Shown here piece after piece: positions 1 to 7,912 of a DNA stretch of 64,000 nucleotides. Source of the stretch: Rhizobium deserti (GTDB lineage: Bacteria; Pseudomonadota; Alphaproteobacteria; Rhizobiales; Rhizobiaceae); NCBI RefSeq assembly GCF_004358025.1, contig NZ_SMTL01000007.1, positions 156,107-220,106 on the forward strand, read 5' to 3'. The translations under genes were made by a program, and so were the position numbers. Positions within the stretch are counted from its first letter, which is position 1; the number at the start of each line of letters is the position of its first letter. The notes under the pieces were generated by a model, which saw only the letters and a list, made by a program, of their open reading frames with translations, was not told where the DNA came from and did no database searches.

Positions 1-1455
1 GGCGTGCCAGGCGGTGCCCTGCAATTCCTCCCCGGCGACGGCCGGGTCGGTGCGGCCCTGGTGGCAGCACCGCAGACGGCAGGCGTTATGTTCACCGGCT
101 CGACGGAAGTGGCACGGCTGATCCAGAAGGAACTGGCCGGTCGCCTCTCCGCCGCGGGCAAGCCGATCCCGCTGATTGCCGAGACCGGCGGCCAGAACGC
201 GATGATCGTCGATTCCTCGGCGCTTGCCGAACAGGTGGTGGCGGATGTTATCGCGTCCGCCTTCGACAGCGCCGGACAGCGCTGCTCGGCGCTGCGCGTG
301 CTCTGCCTGCAGGAAGACGTCGCCGAGCGAACCCTTTCCATGCTGAAGGGCGCCCTGGCGGAATTGCGGATCGGCCGCACCGACCAGCTTTCGGTCGATA
401 TCGGCCCGGTGATCACCGCCGAGGCGCAGGGCAATATCTCTGCGCATATCGAGAAGATGCGGGCGCTCGGACGGCGCGTCGAGCAGGTTGCCCTTCCTGA
501 GGGAACTGCAGCGGGTACCTTCGTCTCGCCGACGATCATCGAACTGAAGTCGCTCGCGGATCTCGACCGGGAGGTGTTCGGTCCGGTCCTGCACGTGGTG
601 CGCTACAAGCGCCAGGAGCTGGATCGCCTGATCGACGACATCAACGCCACCGGCTACGGGCTGACCTTCGGCCTGCATACCCGCCTCGACGAGACGGTCG
701 CGCATGTCACCAGCCGCATCCGGGTCGGCAATGTCTATGTCAACCGCAACGTCATCGGCGCCGTCGTCGGCGTGCAGCCGTTCGGCGGCCGGGGATTGTC
801 GGGAACCGGGCCAAAGGCCGGCGGGCCGCTTTATATCGGCAGGCTCGTCCAGACCCCGCCGGTGCCGCCGCAGCACAGCTCGGTCTTTCTGCATCCGGCC
901 GCGCTCGATCTCGCCACCTGGCTTGCGAAACAGGGCAATGATGGTCCTGCCGATCTAGTGCGCAATCTCGGCAGCAGCTCGGCGCTCGGCCTCAGCCTCG
1001 AACTGACCGGGCCGGTCGGCGAAAAGAACCTCTACGCGCTGCATCCCCGCGGCCGCATCCTGCTCGCGCTGCAGACGGAGGAGGGGCTGTTCGCGCAGCT
1101 CGGCGCCGTGCTCTCGACCGGCAACAGCGCGGTCATCGATGTCACATCCGGCCTGAAGGACCGTCTGGCCGACCTGCCGGCGAGCGTCGCGGCGCAGATT
1201 ACCTGGGCGGACGACTGGGCGGCGAACGGCCCTTATGCCGGCGCCCTGATCGAAGGCGAGGGCGATCGGGTGCTGGCGATCGGCCAGCGGATCGCCAGTC
1301 TTCCCGGACCTCTCGTCCTGACGCAGGCAGCCTCATCGGCCGAACTCAGGGACAATCCCGAAGCCTATTGCCTCAACTGGCTGCTGGAGGAGGTCTCGAC
1401 CTCGATCAACACCGCCGCTGCCGGCGGCAATGCCAGCTTGATGGCGATCGGCTGA
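1..1455 (+). CDS. putA: Bifunctional proline dehydrogenase / P5C dehydrogenase PutA, C-terminal part (5' end outside window)
   Basis: The reading frame is open from the first base, so the gene starts upstream. What is visible is the L-glutamate-gamma-semialdehyde (P5C) dehydrogenase half of PutA plus the short C-terminal domain that trifunctional and bifunctional PutA proteins carry after it. Counting from base 4, the general-base Glu is at residue 60 (motif AETGGQNA) and the nucleophile Cys at residue 94 (GQRCSA). The P-F-G-G-R-G-L-S-G-T-G segment follows, as in aldehyde dehydrogenases. The enzyme oxidises the semialdehyde from proline to glutamate with NAD. The proline dehydrogenase half must lie outside the window. 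It is the last gene before an unlinked recQ. Confidence 0.93.
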   Translation, partial: GVPGGALQFLPGDGRVGAALVAAPQTAGVMFTGSTEVARLIQKELAGRLSAAGKPIPLIAETGGQNAMIVDSSALAEQVVADVIASAFDSAGQRCSALRVLCLQEDVAERTLSMLKGALAELRIGRTDQLSVDIGPVITAEAQGNISAHIEKMRALGRRVEQVALPEGTAAGTFVSPTIIELKSLADLDREVFGPVLHVVRYKRQELDRLIDDINATGYGLTFGLHTRLDETVAHVTSRIRVGNVYVNRNVIGAVVGVQPFGGRGLSGTGPKAGGPLYIGRLVQTPPVPPQHSSVFLHPAALDLATWLAKQGNDGPADLVRNLGSSSALGLSLELTGPVGEKNLYALHPRGRILLALQTEEGLFAQLGAVLSTGNSAVIDVTSGLKDRLADLPASVAAQITWADDWAANGPYAGALIEGEGDRVLAIGQRIASLPGPLVLTQAASSAELRDNPEAYCLNWLLEEVSTSINTAAAGGNASLMAIG

Positions 1456-1492
1456 GGCGCAGCAATGCTTGAACTCGGGTGCTTGGAGAGCC

Positions 1493-1545
1493 GCAACCAA
1501 CTGCATGCTCGATTTTGCGAGCGTTCCTGTAAATCTCGTGGTTGC
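1493..1545. other. Nested inverted repeat behind putA (possible terminator)
   Basis: GCAACCA (1493-1499) can pair with TGGTTGC (1539-1545), enclosing a smaller stem GCTCG/CGAGC (1507-1511 with 1518-1522). It lies between putA and recQ. There is no clear T-run, so a role in ending putA transcription is only a guess. Confidence 0.25.
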
Positions 1546-1591
1546 CGCCGCGCCTGTGCAATAACACGGCTGTACTCACGAAAGCGATTCC

Positions 1592-3451
1592 ATGCCGCAG
1601 ACACAGAACCGCACTGACGCCCTTTTTGATACCGACGGCGGTAAAAATCCGCTTGCCGTGCTCAAGCGGGTCTATGGTTATCCCGCCTTTCGGGGCAAGC
1701 AGGCTGCCGTCGTCGATCGGATCGTGTCCGGCGGCGATGCCGTCGTGCTGTTGCCGACAGGGGCCGGCAAATCGCTCTGCTTCCAGATCCCTGCCCTCTG
1801 CAGGGAGGGCGTTGGCATCGTGGTTTCGCCGCTGATCGCGCTGATGCGCGACCAGGTCGAAGCGCTGAAGCAGCTGGGCGTGCGGGCTGCGGCGCTGAAT
1901 TCGTCGCTGACGCGCGAAGAGTTTCTCGATGTCCGCCGGGCCATTGCCGGCGGCGAGCTCGATCTTCTCTATGTCACGCCGGAACGGATCGTCACGCCGG
2001 CGTTCAAGGATGTCATCGGCAATGCCAAGATTGCCCTGTTTGCCATCGACGAGGCACATTGCGTTTCCCAATGGGGTCACGACTTCCGGCCTGAATATCG
2101 CGAACTCGGCCATCTCGCGGAGAATTATCCCGGCGTGCCCCGTATTGCGCTGACGGCAACGGCAGATCCGCATACCCGCGAAGATATTATCGACAGGCTC
2201 GGATTGCGCTCGGCCGAGGTTTTCACGACGTCGTTCGATCGGCCGAACATCGCCTATGAAATTGTCGAGCGCGACCAGCCGCGCCAGCAACTCCTGCGCT
2301 TCCTGTCGCGCCACAAGGGGTCGAGCGGCATCGTCTACTGCCTGTCGCGGGCAAAGGTGGAAGATACCGCCAAATGGCTGAACGGGCAGGGCATTCGTGC
2401 GCTTGCCTATCATGCCGGCATGGATCGCAGCGTCCGCGACGCCAATCAGGATGCCTTCCTCAAGGAAGAGGATCTTTGCCTTGTCGCGACTGTCGCTTTC
2501 GGCATGGGAATCGACAAGCCCAACGTGCGTTATATAGCGCATCTCGATTTGCCGGGGTCAGTCGAAGCCTATTACCAGGAGACCGGCCGCGCCGGGCGCG
2601 ACGGCCTGCCATCCGATGCCTGGATGGCCTATGGGATGGCGGACGTCATCCAACGCGGCCGGATGATCGACCAGGGGGCGTCGGGCGAGGACGTCAAGCG
2701 GGTCGAACGTGCCAAGCTCAACGCGCTACTCGGCATCTGCGAAACGCCCGGATGCCGCAGGCAGGCGATCCTTGCGCATTTCGGCGAGGCGCATTCGGGC
2801 CAGTGCGGCAATTGCGACACCTGCCTGAAGCCGGTCGAGACCTGGGATGGCACCGACGCCGCCATCAAGGCCCTGGCGGCGATCTACCGGACCGGCGAGC
2901 GGTTCGGCACCGGCCATCTGATCGACGTTCTGCTCGGGACCGAGAACGACAAGACGACCCGCTTCGGCCATGTCGATATGCCGGTCTTCGGCGCCGGCAA
3001 GGACATACCGTCCAAGACCTGGCAATCTGTCTACCGACAGCTTCTCGCCGGCGGTCTCGTCAGCGTCGATCACGACGCTTTCGGTGCGCTGAAATTGGAG
3101 CCGGGAGCCCGCGCCGTGTTCAAGCATGAGCGTGAAGTCCGCTTCCGCAAGGACCGGCCGACGACGGGCAAGGCGTCGAGATCGGGAATATCGAACGGGA
3201 GCGGCCCGAGATCGTCACTGGAAGGTTCCGATGCGGTGCTGTTCGAAGCGCTTCGGGTGGCGCGTCTTGCCATCGCTAAAGAACTCTCGGTACCGCCCTA
3301 TGTGGTCTTTCCGGACACGACCCTGGTTGCCTTCGCAACCGACCGCCCCGCGAGCCGTGAAGCGCTGCTCGGCATTTCCGGCGTTGGACAGTCAAAGCTC
3401 GAACGCTATGGCGAGGCATTTCTGCAGGTCATACGCGCCCATGATCAATAG
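1592..3451 (+). CDS. recQ: ATP-dependent DNA helicase RecQ
   Basis: A 619-residue RecQ-family 3'-5' helicase acting in recombination and fork repair. Walker A is TGAGKS at residues 56-61 and the DEAH box is at 153-156. The helicase C-terminal part has the Q-E-T-G-R-A-G-R-D-G arginine-finger region. The zinc-binding cysteines (GICETPGC and CGNCDTC) lie at about 385-410, followed by the RQC winged helix and a C-terminal HRDC domain (about 535-615) ending SGVGQSKLERYG. Length and domain order match full-length bacterial RecQ. It is monocistronic: it starts 136 bases after putA and converges on the next gene with a 7-base gap. Confidence 0.95.
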   Translation: MPQTQNRTDALFDTDGGKNPLAVLKRVYGYPAFRGKQAAVVDRIVSGGDAVVLLPTGAGKSLCFQIPALCREGVGIVVSPLIALMRDQVEALKQLGVRAAALNSSLTREEFLDVRRAIAGGELDLLYVTPERIVTPAFKDVIGNAKIALFAIDEAHCVSQWGHDFRPEYRELGHLAENYPGVPRIALTATADPHTREDIIDRLGLRSAEVFTTSFDRPNIAYEIVERDQPRQQLLRFLSRHKGSSGIVYCLSRAKVEDTAKWLNGQGIRALAYHAGMDRSVRDANQDAFLKEEDLCLVATVAFGMGIDKPNVRYIAHLDLPGSVEAYYQETGRAGRDGLPSDAWMAYGMADVIQRGRMIDQGASGEDVKRVERAKLNALLGICETPGCRRQAILAHFGEAHSGQCGNCDTCLKPVETWDGTDAAIKALAAIYRTGERFGTGHLIDVLLGTENDKTTRFGHVDMPVFGAGKDIPSKTWQSVYRQLLAGGLVSVDHDAFGALKLEPGARAVFKHEREVRFRKDRPTTGKASRSGISNGSGPRSSLEGSDAVLFEALRVARLAIAKELSVPPYVVFPDTTLVAFATDRPASREALLGISGVGQSKLERYGEAFLQVIRAHDQ

Positions 3452-3458
3452 CGCGCGA

Positions 3459-3782
3459 CTAGCCGTGGGCGAGATCGAAGACGTGGTGGTGGATATGGCC
3501 GTCGAACAGGGCGAGCAGGCCCTTGGTCGCCTCGCGGCTTTCGGAGCGCACCGGTGAGGCGAGCGCCGCAGCCAGCGTTTCGCGGCTCTCATACATGGTG
3601 GACAGCACCATCGGATAAGAGGGGGCGCCTTCGTCCCGCTCGAAATTATAGAGAACCCGGACTTCCTTGATGCCGGGAAAGGCGAGCCACATGGGCATCA
3701 GCGTCTCGGCAACATAGGCCCTGAACGCATCTTCCTTGCCGGCATGGATCGTGCCTTCGAAGAAGGCCTGGCGTATGATCAT
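3459..3782 (-). CDS. Small dimeric alpha/beta-barrel-type protein (EthD/monooxygenase-like fold)
   Basis: A protein of 107 residues beginning MIIRQAFFEG. Its size and the pattern of a first beta strand, a helix with W-L-A-F-P-G-I-K, a second strand VRVLYNFER and a histidine-rich C-terminal strand (DGHIHHHVFD) resemble dimeric ferredoxin-like barrel proteins, in which such histidines often bind ligands. No enzyme function can be read from it. It starts 14 bases after the 2-hydroxyacid dehydrogenase gene and is the last gene of the ABC transporter operon, so it probably acts on the same substrate. I chose this start because the open frame upstream overlaps the preceding gene. Confidence 0.75.
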   Translation of the reverse strand: MIIRQAFFEGTIHAGKEDAFRAYVAETLMPMWLAFPGIKEVRVLYNFERDEGAPSYPMVLSTMYESRETLAAALASPVRSESREATKGLLALFDGHIHHHVFDLAHG

Positions 3783-3796
3783 GGCGATTTTCCTGC

Positions 3797-4732
3797 TCAG
3801 TTTACGGTGGTCGGCGGCTTTTCGCCGGCGAAATGGGCGGCAAGGTTGGACAGAACCAGTTCGCCCATGGCGACCCGGGTCTCGATCGTGGCGCTGCCCT
3901 GATGCGGCACGAGAACGGTGTTGGGTGCGGTGAAAAAGTCTTCGCGGATATTTGGTTCGCCAACGAACACGTCGAGGCCGGCGCCGCCGATCGTGCCGTC
4001 CTTCAGGGCAGCAAGCAGAGCGTCTTCGTCCACCACCGTGCCACGTGCGATGTTGATGAGCACGCCCTTCGGCCCGAGAGCCCTGAGGATCTCGGCATTG
4101 ACGATGTTCTGGGTCTGGGCGTTTGCCGCGACGATGACGCACAACACGTCGCTGTCTTCTGCCAGCTCCACCGGCGAGGCGCAGGATTTCCAGTCGGTAT
4201 CGGTGACGGGCGAGCGGTTCCAGTAGCGGACCGACATGCCGAAGGCTGCAGCGCGTCGCCCGAAAGCCCGGCCGATCTGACCGAGACCGAGAATGCCGAC
4301 GCGCTTGCCCTTCGGACTGGTGCCGAGCGGGAAGGGTTCCTTGCCCCAGAGCCCGTCGCGCACATAGGCATCGCCCTTGGCAATATTCCGGTAAAGCGCG
4401 AGCATAAGGGCGATGCCGATATCGGCAACGTCATCGGTCAGCACGCCGGCAGTGATCGCCACGTCGATATTGCGGCTGCGGGCGAATTTCAGGTCGATCT
4501 TGTCGGTGCCGACGCCATTGACGGAAATCACGCCGAGGCCTGGAAGCTTCTCGATCCATTCGTTGGCCAGCCCGGTGCCGCCGCCGGTCACGACGCCGCG
4601 GATATTCGGCAATGCGGCTTCGATCGATTGCTTCTGCGCCGGGTCGTGCAGCCGGTGCACCGTATAGGCGGCATCGAGCTCTTCCTCGAAGCGCTTCATC
4701 ATCGGTTCAACGAGAAGGATCTCTGGTTTCAT
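3797..4732 (-). CDS. D-2-hydroxyacid dehydrogenase (glyoxylate/hydroxypyruvate reductase type)
   Basis: A 311-residue NAD(P)-dependent D-isomer-specific 2-hydroxyacid dehydrogenase. The Rossmann motif is GLGQIG at residues 149-154. The catalytic triad is complete: Arg230 (NIARG), Glu259 (VGEP) and His277 (VPHQGS). WNRSP after the second strand places an Arg where NADP-preferring glyoxylate/hydroxypyruvate reductases carry one, so NADPH use is likely (inference). It follows the ABC ATPase gene by 33 bases in an operon that imports a small polar solute. The likely role is reduction of a 2-keto acid, or oxidation of an imported 2-hydroxy acid. The exact substrate is not readable. Confidence 0.88.
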   Translation of the reverse strand: MKPEILLVEPMMKRFEEELDAAYTVHRLHDPAQKQSIEAALPNIRGVVTGGGTGLANEWIEKLPGLGVISVNGVGTDKIDLKFARSRNIDVAITAGVLTDDVADIGIALMLALYRNIAKGDAYVRDGLWGKEPFPLGTSPKGKRVGILGLGQIGRAFGRRAAAFGMSVRYWNRSPVTDTDWKSCASPVELAEDSDVLCVIVAANAQTQNIVNAEILRALGPKGVLINIARGTVVDEDALLAALKDGTIGGAGLDVFVGEPNIREDFFTAPNTVLVPHQGSATIETRVAMGELVLSNLAAHFAGEKPPTTVN

Positions 4733-4765
4733 GTCTGAATTCCGTTTGTCGAAAATGGCAGGGGA

Positions 4766-5539
4766 TCAGGAAATCTGGCCGAGGAAGGTCTTCAGCCGTT
4801 CGTTCTGCGGATTGCCGAAGAACTCGCTCGGCGTGCCCGTTTCGAGGATCTCGCCGCGATCCATGAAGATCACCCGGTCGGCCACCTGGCGGGCGAAGCC
4901 CATCTCGTGCGTGACGCAGAGCATGGTCATGCCTTCCCGGGCCAAATCGATCATCGTGTCGAGCACTTCCTTGACCATTTCCGGGTCGAGCGCCGAGGTC
5001 GGCTCGTCGAACAGCATGATCTTGGGGTTCATGCAGAGCGCCCGGGCGATCGCCACGCGCTGCTGCTGGCCGCCGGAAAGCTGGGCAGGATATTTCTCGG
5101 CCTGTTCCGGAATGCGGACCCGCTCCAGATATGTGCGGGCGGTCTTCTCGGCTTCGGCCTTGGAGATGCCGCGCACCTTCATCGGCGCCAGCGTGCAGTT
5201 CTCCAGCACAGTCATGTGCGGGAAAAGGTTGAACTGCTGGAAGACCATGCCGGTCTCCTGGCGGACGATGTCGACATTCTTTCCGCCGGCGGTCAGATCA
5301 TGGCCGTCAACCACAATCTTGCCCTTCTGGATCGTCTCCAGCTGATTGATGCAGCGGATCAGCGTTGACTTTCCGGACCCCGAAGGGCCGCAGATGACGA
5401 TCCGCTCGCCCCTGGTGACAGACAGGTCGATATCTTTCAGGGCATGGAAGGCGGCGTACCACTTGTTGACGCCTTCCATCCGGACCACGAGATCGGGGCC
5501 TCCCCGCATATCCGCCGATGCGTTGGTTATCTCAGTCAT
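4766..5539 (-). CDS. Polar amino acid-type ABC transporter ATP-binding protein
   Basis: A 257-residue ATPase of the GlnQ/HisP/AapP class. It has Walker A GPSGSGKST, the signature LSGGQQQR, Walker B LFDEP followed by TSALDPE, and the switch His (VTHEMGF). It energises uptake through the two membrane permeases encoded upstream on the same strand, fed by the periplasmic binding protein that directly precedes it. Sequence and gene order (permease, permease, binding protein, ATPase) put it in the polar amino acid uptake family. Members of this family also carry opines and small organic acids, and the hydroxyacid dehydrogenase that follows hints at a non-standard substrate. Confidence 0.92.
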   Translation of the reverse strand: MTEITNASADMRGGPDLVVRMEGVNKWYAAFHALKDIDLSVTRGERIVICGPSGSGKSTLIRCINQLETIQKGKIVVDGHDLTAGGKNVDIVRQETGMVFQQFNLFPHMTVLENCTLAPMKVRGISKAEAEKTARTYLERVRIPEQAEKYPAQLSGGQQQRVAIARALCMNPKIMLFDEPTSALDPEMVKEVLDTMIDLAREGMTMLCVTHEMGFARQVADRVIFMDRGEILETGTPSEFFGNPQNERLKTFLGQIS

Positions 5540-5570
5540 GCGGGGGCCTCCCTTTTAATACCTGTATGTC

Positions 5571-6374
5571 TTACTTCTTGGTGGCAACGACGAAGTCCGG
5601 CAGCTTGGCGCCGAGCCACTTTTCGTGGATCGTGTTCAGCTCGCCGCTCGTCTTGGCCTTGTCGATGAAGCTGTTGACAGCCGTCAACAATTCGGCAGAG
5701 TCCTTGCGCACGGCGATTCCCTGCACCTGCTGGGTAAGCTGAAGCTTCTGGTCGAAGCGACCGGGCGCCGCCTTGTCGATCTGTACGGCAACGACATTCG
5801 ACACGCCGATCAGTTCGACCTGGCCAGACAGTAAAGCCTGTACGGCGCTGGCATCGTCATCGAAGCGCTGGATTTTGGCATCTTTCGGAGCGATCTTGGT
5901 GACGGCGGTATCCTGCGTCGAGGCGCGCGCGACGCCCACCGTCTTGCCCGAGAGGTCTTCAGGCTTGGACACTTTAGTGCCAGTGGCGCCGAACACGCCG
6001 ATCGAGATGCCGGCATAAGCTTGCGAGAAATCAACCGTCTTGGCGCGCTCCTCGGTAATGCCGAGCGAGGCGACCAGCAGGTCGACCTGGTTGCTCTGCA
6101 GGTAGGGGATGCGGTTCGGGCCGGTCACCGGCACGATCTGCACCTTGACGCCCCATTCCTTGGCCAGCAGTTTGGCGACGTCGGCGTCATAGCCGTCCGG
6201 CTGGTTGGAGGTGTTCATGATGCCGAATGGCGGGAAATCGACCAGCATGCCGACTTTCAGCGTGCCCGCCGACTTGATGCTCTCGACGGTCTGCGCCGAA
6301 GCCGTCGAGGCAGTTGCACCCACCATCAGTCCGGCGCCGATTGCCGCCATGACCATGCGTCTGGAAATTTTCAT
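5571..6374 (-). CDS. Periplasmic substrate-binding protein, polar amino acid ABC family
   Basis: A 267-residue family-3 solute-binding protein. An N-terminal signal peptide (KISRRMVMAAIGAG, cleavage near ASAQT) exports it to the periplasm. The mature protein shows the usual GTLKVGMLVDFPPFG opening, GYDADVAKLLA, and the second-lobe signature VGVARASTQDTAV. It delivers the ligand to the two permeases encoded just upstream. The start is supported by an AGGGTAGGAAC ribosome site just before the ATG. The ligand cannot be assigned from the sequence. The 53-base gap to the preceding permease suggests co-transcription. Confidence 0.9.
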   Translation of the reverse strand: MKISRRMVMAAIGAGLMVGATASTASAQTVESIKSAGTLKVGMLVDFPPFGIMNTSNQPDGYDADVAKLLAKEWGVKVQIVPVTGPNRIPYLQSNQVDLLVASLGITEERAKTVDFSQAYAGISIGVFGATGTKVSKPEDLSGKTVGVARASTQDTAVTKIAPKDAKIQRFDDDASAVQALLSGQVELIGVSNVVAVQIDKAAPGRFDQKLQLTQQVQGIAVRKDSAELLTAVNSFIDKAKTSGELNTIHEKWLGAKLPDFVVATKK

Positions 6375-6427
6375 GTTCCTACCCTTTACGTTGTGCCGGG
6401 GTTCCTCCCTCCGGCTTCAGAACCCCG

Positions 6428-7090
6428 TCAACGTGCCGTTGCGCGGGAGAATTTCAGTTCCATGCGTCGTGCCAGGACCGATAGCGGCCAGCAGAGGACG
6501 AAATAGATCGCCGCCACCGTTCCGAACACCATGAACGGGCTGAATGTCGCATTGTTGATGATCTGCCCCTGGCGGGTGAGTTCGGTGAAGCCGATGATGG
6601 CCGCAAGCGACGTGCCCTTGATGAGCTGCACCAGGAAGCCGACGGTCGGCGCCACGGCAATACGCGAAGCCTGCGGCAGGACCACATAGCGCATCCGGTT
6701 ATAGTAGCGGATCCCGAGCGCCGTTGCCGCTTCGCGCTGCCCTGGCGGTACGGCCTCGATGCAGCCGCGCCAGATCTCGCCGAGAAAGGCGCTCGCATGC
6801 AGCGTCAAAGCGACCGCCGCCGCAAGCCAGGGATTGATGGCAAGGCCGATAATGTTCATCCCGAAGAACACCAGGAAAAGCTGCATCAGCAGCGGGGTGC
6901 CTTGGAATACGCGGATGAAGGCGGTGGCGATCAGCCGCGGCCATTTCGCATCCGACACGCGCAGCAAGGCGATCAAAAGACCGCCTATACCGCCGCCGGC
7001 AAAGGCGATCGCCGACAGCGCGATCGTCCACTGCGCCGCCATCACGATGATCCAGAATTCAGGCAGGCCGAAAGGTCTAATCAGAGGCAT
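6428..7090 (-). CDS. Polar amino acid ABC transporter permease (second)
   Basis: A 220-residue inner-membrane permease of the HisM/GlnP family with about five membrane helices. The EAA loop that contacts the ATPase is seen at about residues 120-150 (EAVPPGQREAATALGI followed by RIAVAPTVGF). It starts 9 bases after the first permease gene and surely forms the heteromeric channel with it. Confidence 0.88.
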   Translation of the reverse strand: MPLIRPFGLPEFWIIVMAAQWTIALSAIAFAGGGIGGLLIALLRVSDAKWPRLIATAFIRVFQGTPLLMQLFLVFFGMNIIGLAINPWLAAAVALTLHASAFLGEIWRGCIEAVPPGQREAATALGIRYYNRMRYVVLPQASRIAVAPTVGFLVQLIKGTSLAAIIGFTELTRQGQIINNATFSPFMVFGTVAAIYFVLCWPLSVLARRMELKFSRATAR

Positions 7091-7099
7091 GATCGGCTC

Positions 7100-7768
7100 C
7101 TATCGGCTCAAGGGATATTTGAAGGCGGCCTTCTCGATCACCGAGAATACTGCCGAAAAGCCTATCGACATCACCAGGTACATGAACGTCACGACGATAT
7201 ATACTTCGAAGCTGGCAAAGGTCTGCGATTGCAGATTGTTGCCGGCGGCCGCCAGGTCGTCCGCCGATATCGCCGAGACGACACTCGAGGTCAGCATTAG
7301 ATAGATGAACTGGCTGGTGAGTGCCGGGTAGACAGTCCGCAACGCCGGCTTCATGACGACATAGCGAAAGATCTGCAGCTTCGACAGGCCAAGCGCAGTG
7401 CCGGCCTCGATCTGCCCCTTCTGTATCGACTCGATGCCGGCGCGGATGATTTCCGTTCCATAGGCGCCAAAATTTACGACAAGAGCCAAGAGAGCGGCAC
7501 TGTTCGGCGTCAGGCGAAGACCGAGAGAGGGAAGGCCGAAGAAGATGAAGAAAATCTGCACCAGAAATGGCGTGTTGCGGATGACCTCGATATAGACGTC
7601 GATCACGAAGCGCAGCGGGGCGATGCCAGATGTCTTGCCCGCGGCACAGAGCACAGAAACGATCAGGCCGACGACCATTGCCGCGCAAGACAGCTGGATG
7701 GTCAGCCACGCGCCGAGCAGAAGCTGGTCGAAGCCCGCGAATACGGGCTCGAAATTGAAGATATACAA
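7100..7768 (-). CDS. Polar amino acid ABC transporter permease (first)
   Basis: A 222-residue HisQ-type permease and the first gene of the six-gene operon running to 3459. The EAA loop (ESIQKGQIEAGTALGL) is present at mid-protein, with hydrophobic helices on both sides. I use a TTG start at 7768 because an AGGAGG site lies six bases upstream. The GTG at 7783 would place that ribosome site inside the gene. A palindromic operator-like site (7817-7832) lies about 50 bases upstream of the start. Confidence 0.86.
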   Translation of the reverse strand: MYIFNFEPVFAGFDQLLLGAWLTIQLSCAAMVVGLIVSVLCAAGKTSGIAPLRFVIDVYIEVIRNTPFLVQIFFIFFGLPSLGLRLTPNSAALLALVVNFGAYGTEIIRAGIESIQKGQIEAGTALGLSKLQIFRYVVMKPALRTVYPALTSQFIYLMLTSSVVSAISADDLAAAGNNLQSQTFASFEVYIVVTFMYLVMSIGFSAVFSVIEKAAFKYPLSR

Positions 7769-7816
7769 CCGTGACCTCCTCACCCTGGCAAGCGAGCTTC
7801 TCCTCCGCCGTTTACC

Positions 7817-7832
7817 AATTAGATCGATCTAA
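7817..7832. promoter_or_regulatory. Palindromic operator-like site upstream of the ABC importer operon
   Basis: TTAGATCGATCTAA (7819-7832) is a perfect 14-base palindrome. The 15-mer AATTAGATCGATCTA (7817-7831) recurs with one change on the other strand at 17791-17805, upstream of the FAH/TRAP operon. The idealised full form AATTGGATCGATCCAATT has the look of operators for FCD-type GntR regulators (PdhR and LldR sites begin AATTGG). Which protein binds is inference. Confidence 0.55.
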
Positions 7833-7912
7833 AATCTTTTCTTCTGCTTAGTCAAGCTGCGACCCGGCTGGAGACGCTGCATGGTCGCAGAAATCAACGC
7901 GCTGAAGGGAGG

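Noticed and set aside
1406..2542. Long open frame antisense to putA end and recQ
   Set aside because: It overlaps two well-identified genes, has low-complexity Arg/His/Asp-rich composition and no domain. It is a high-GC shadow frame.
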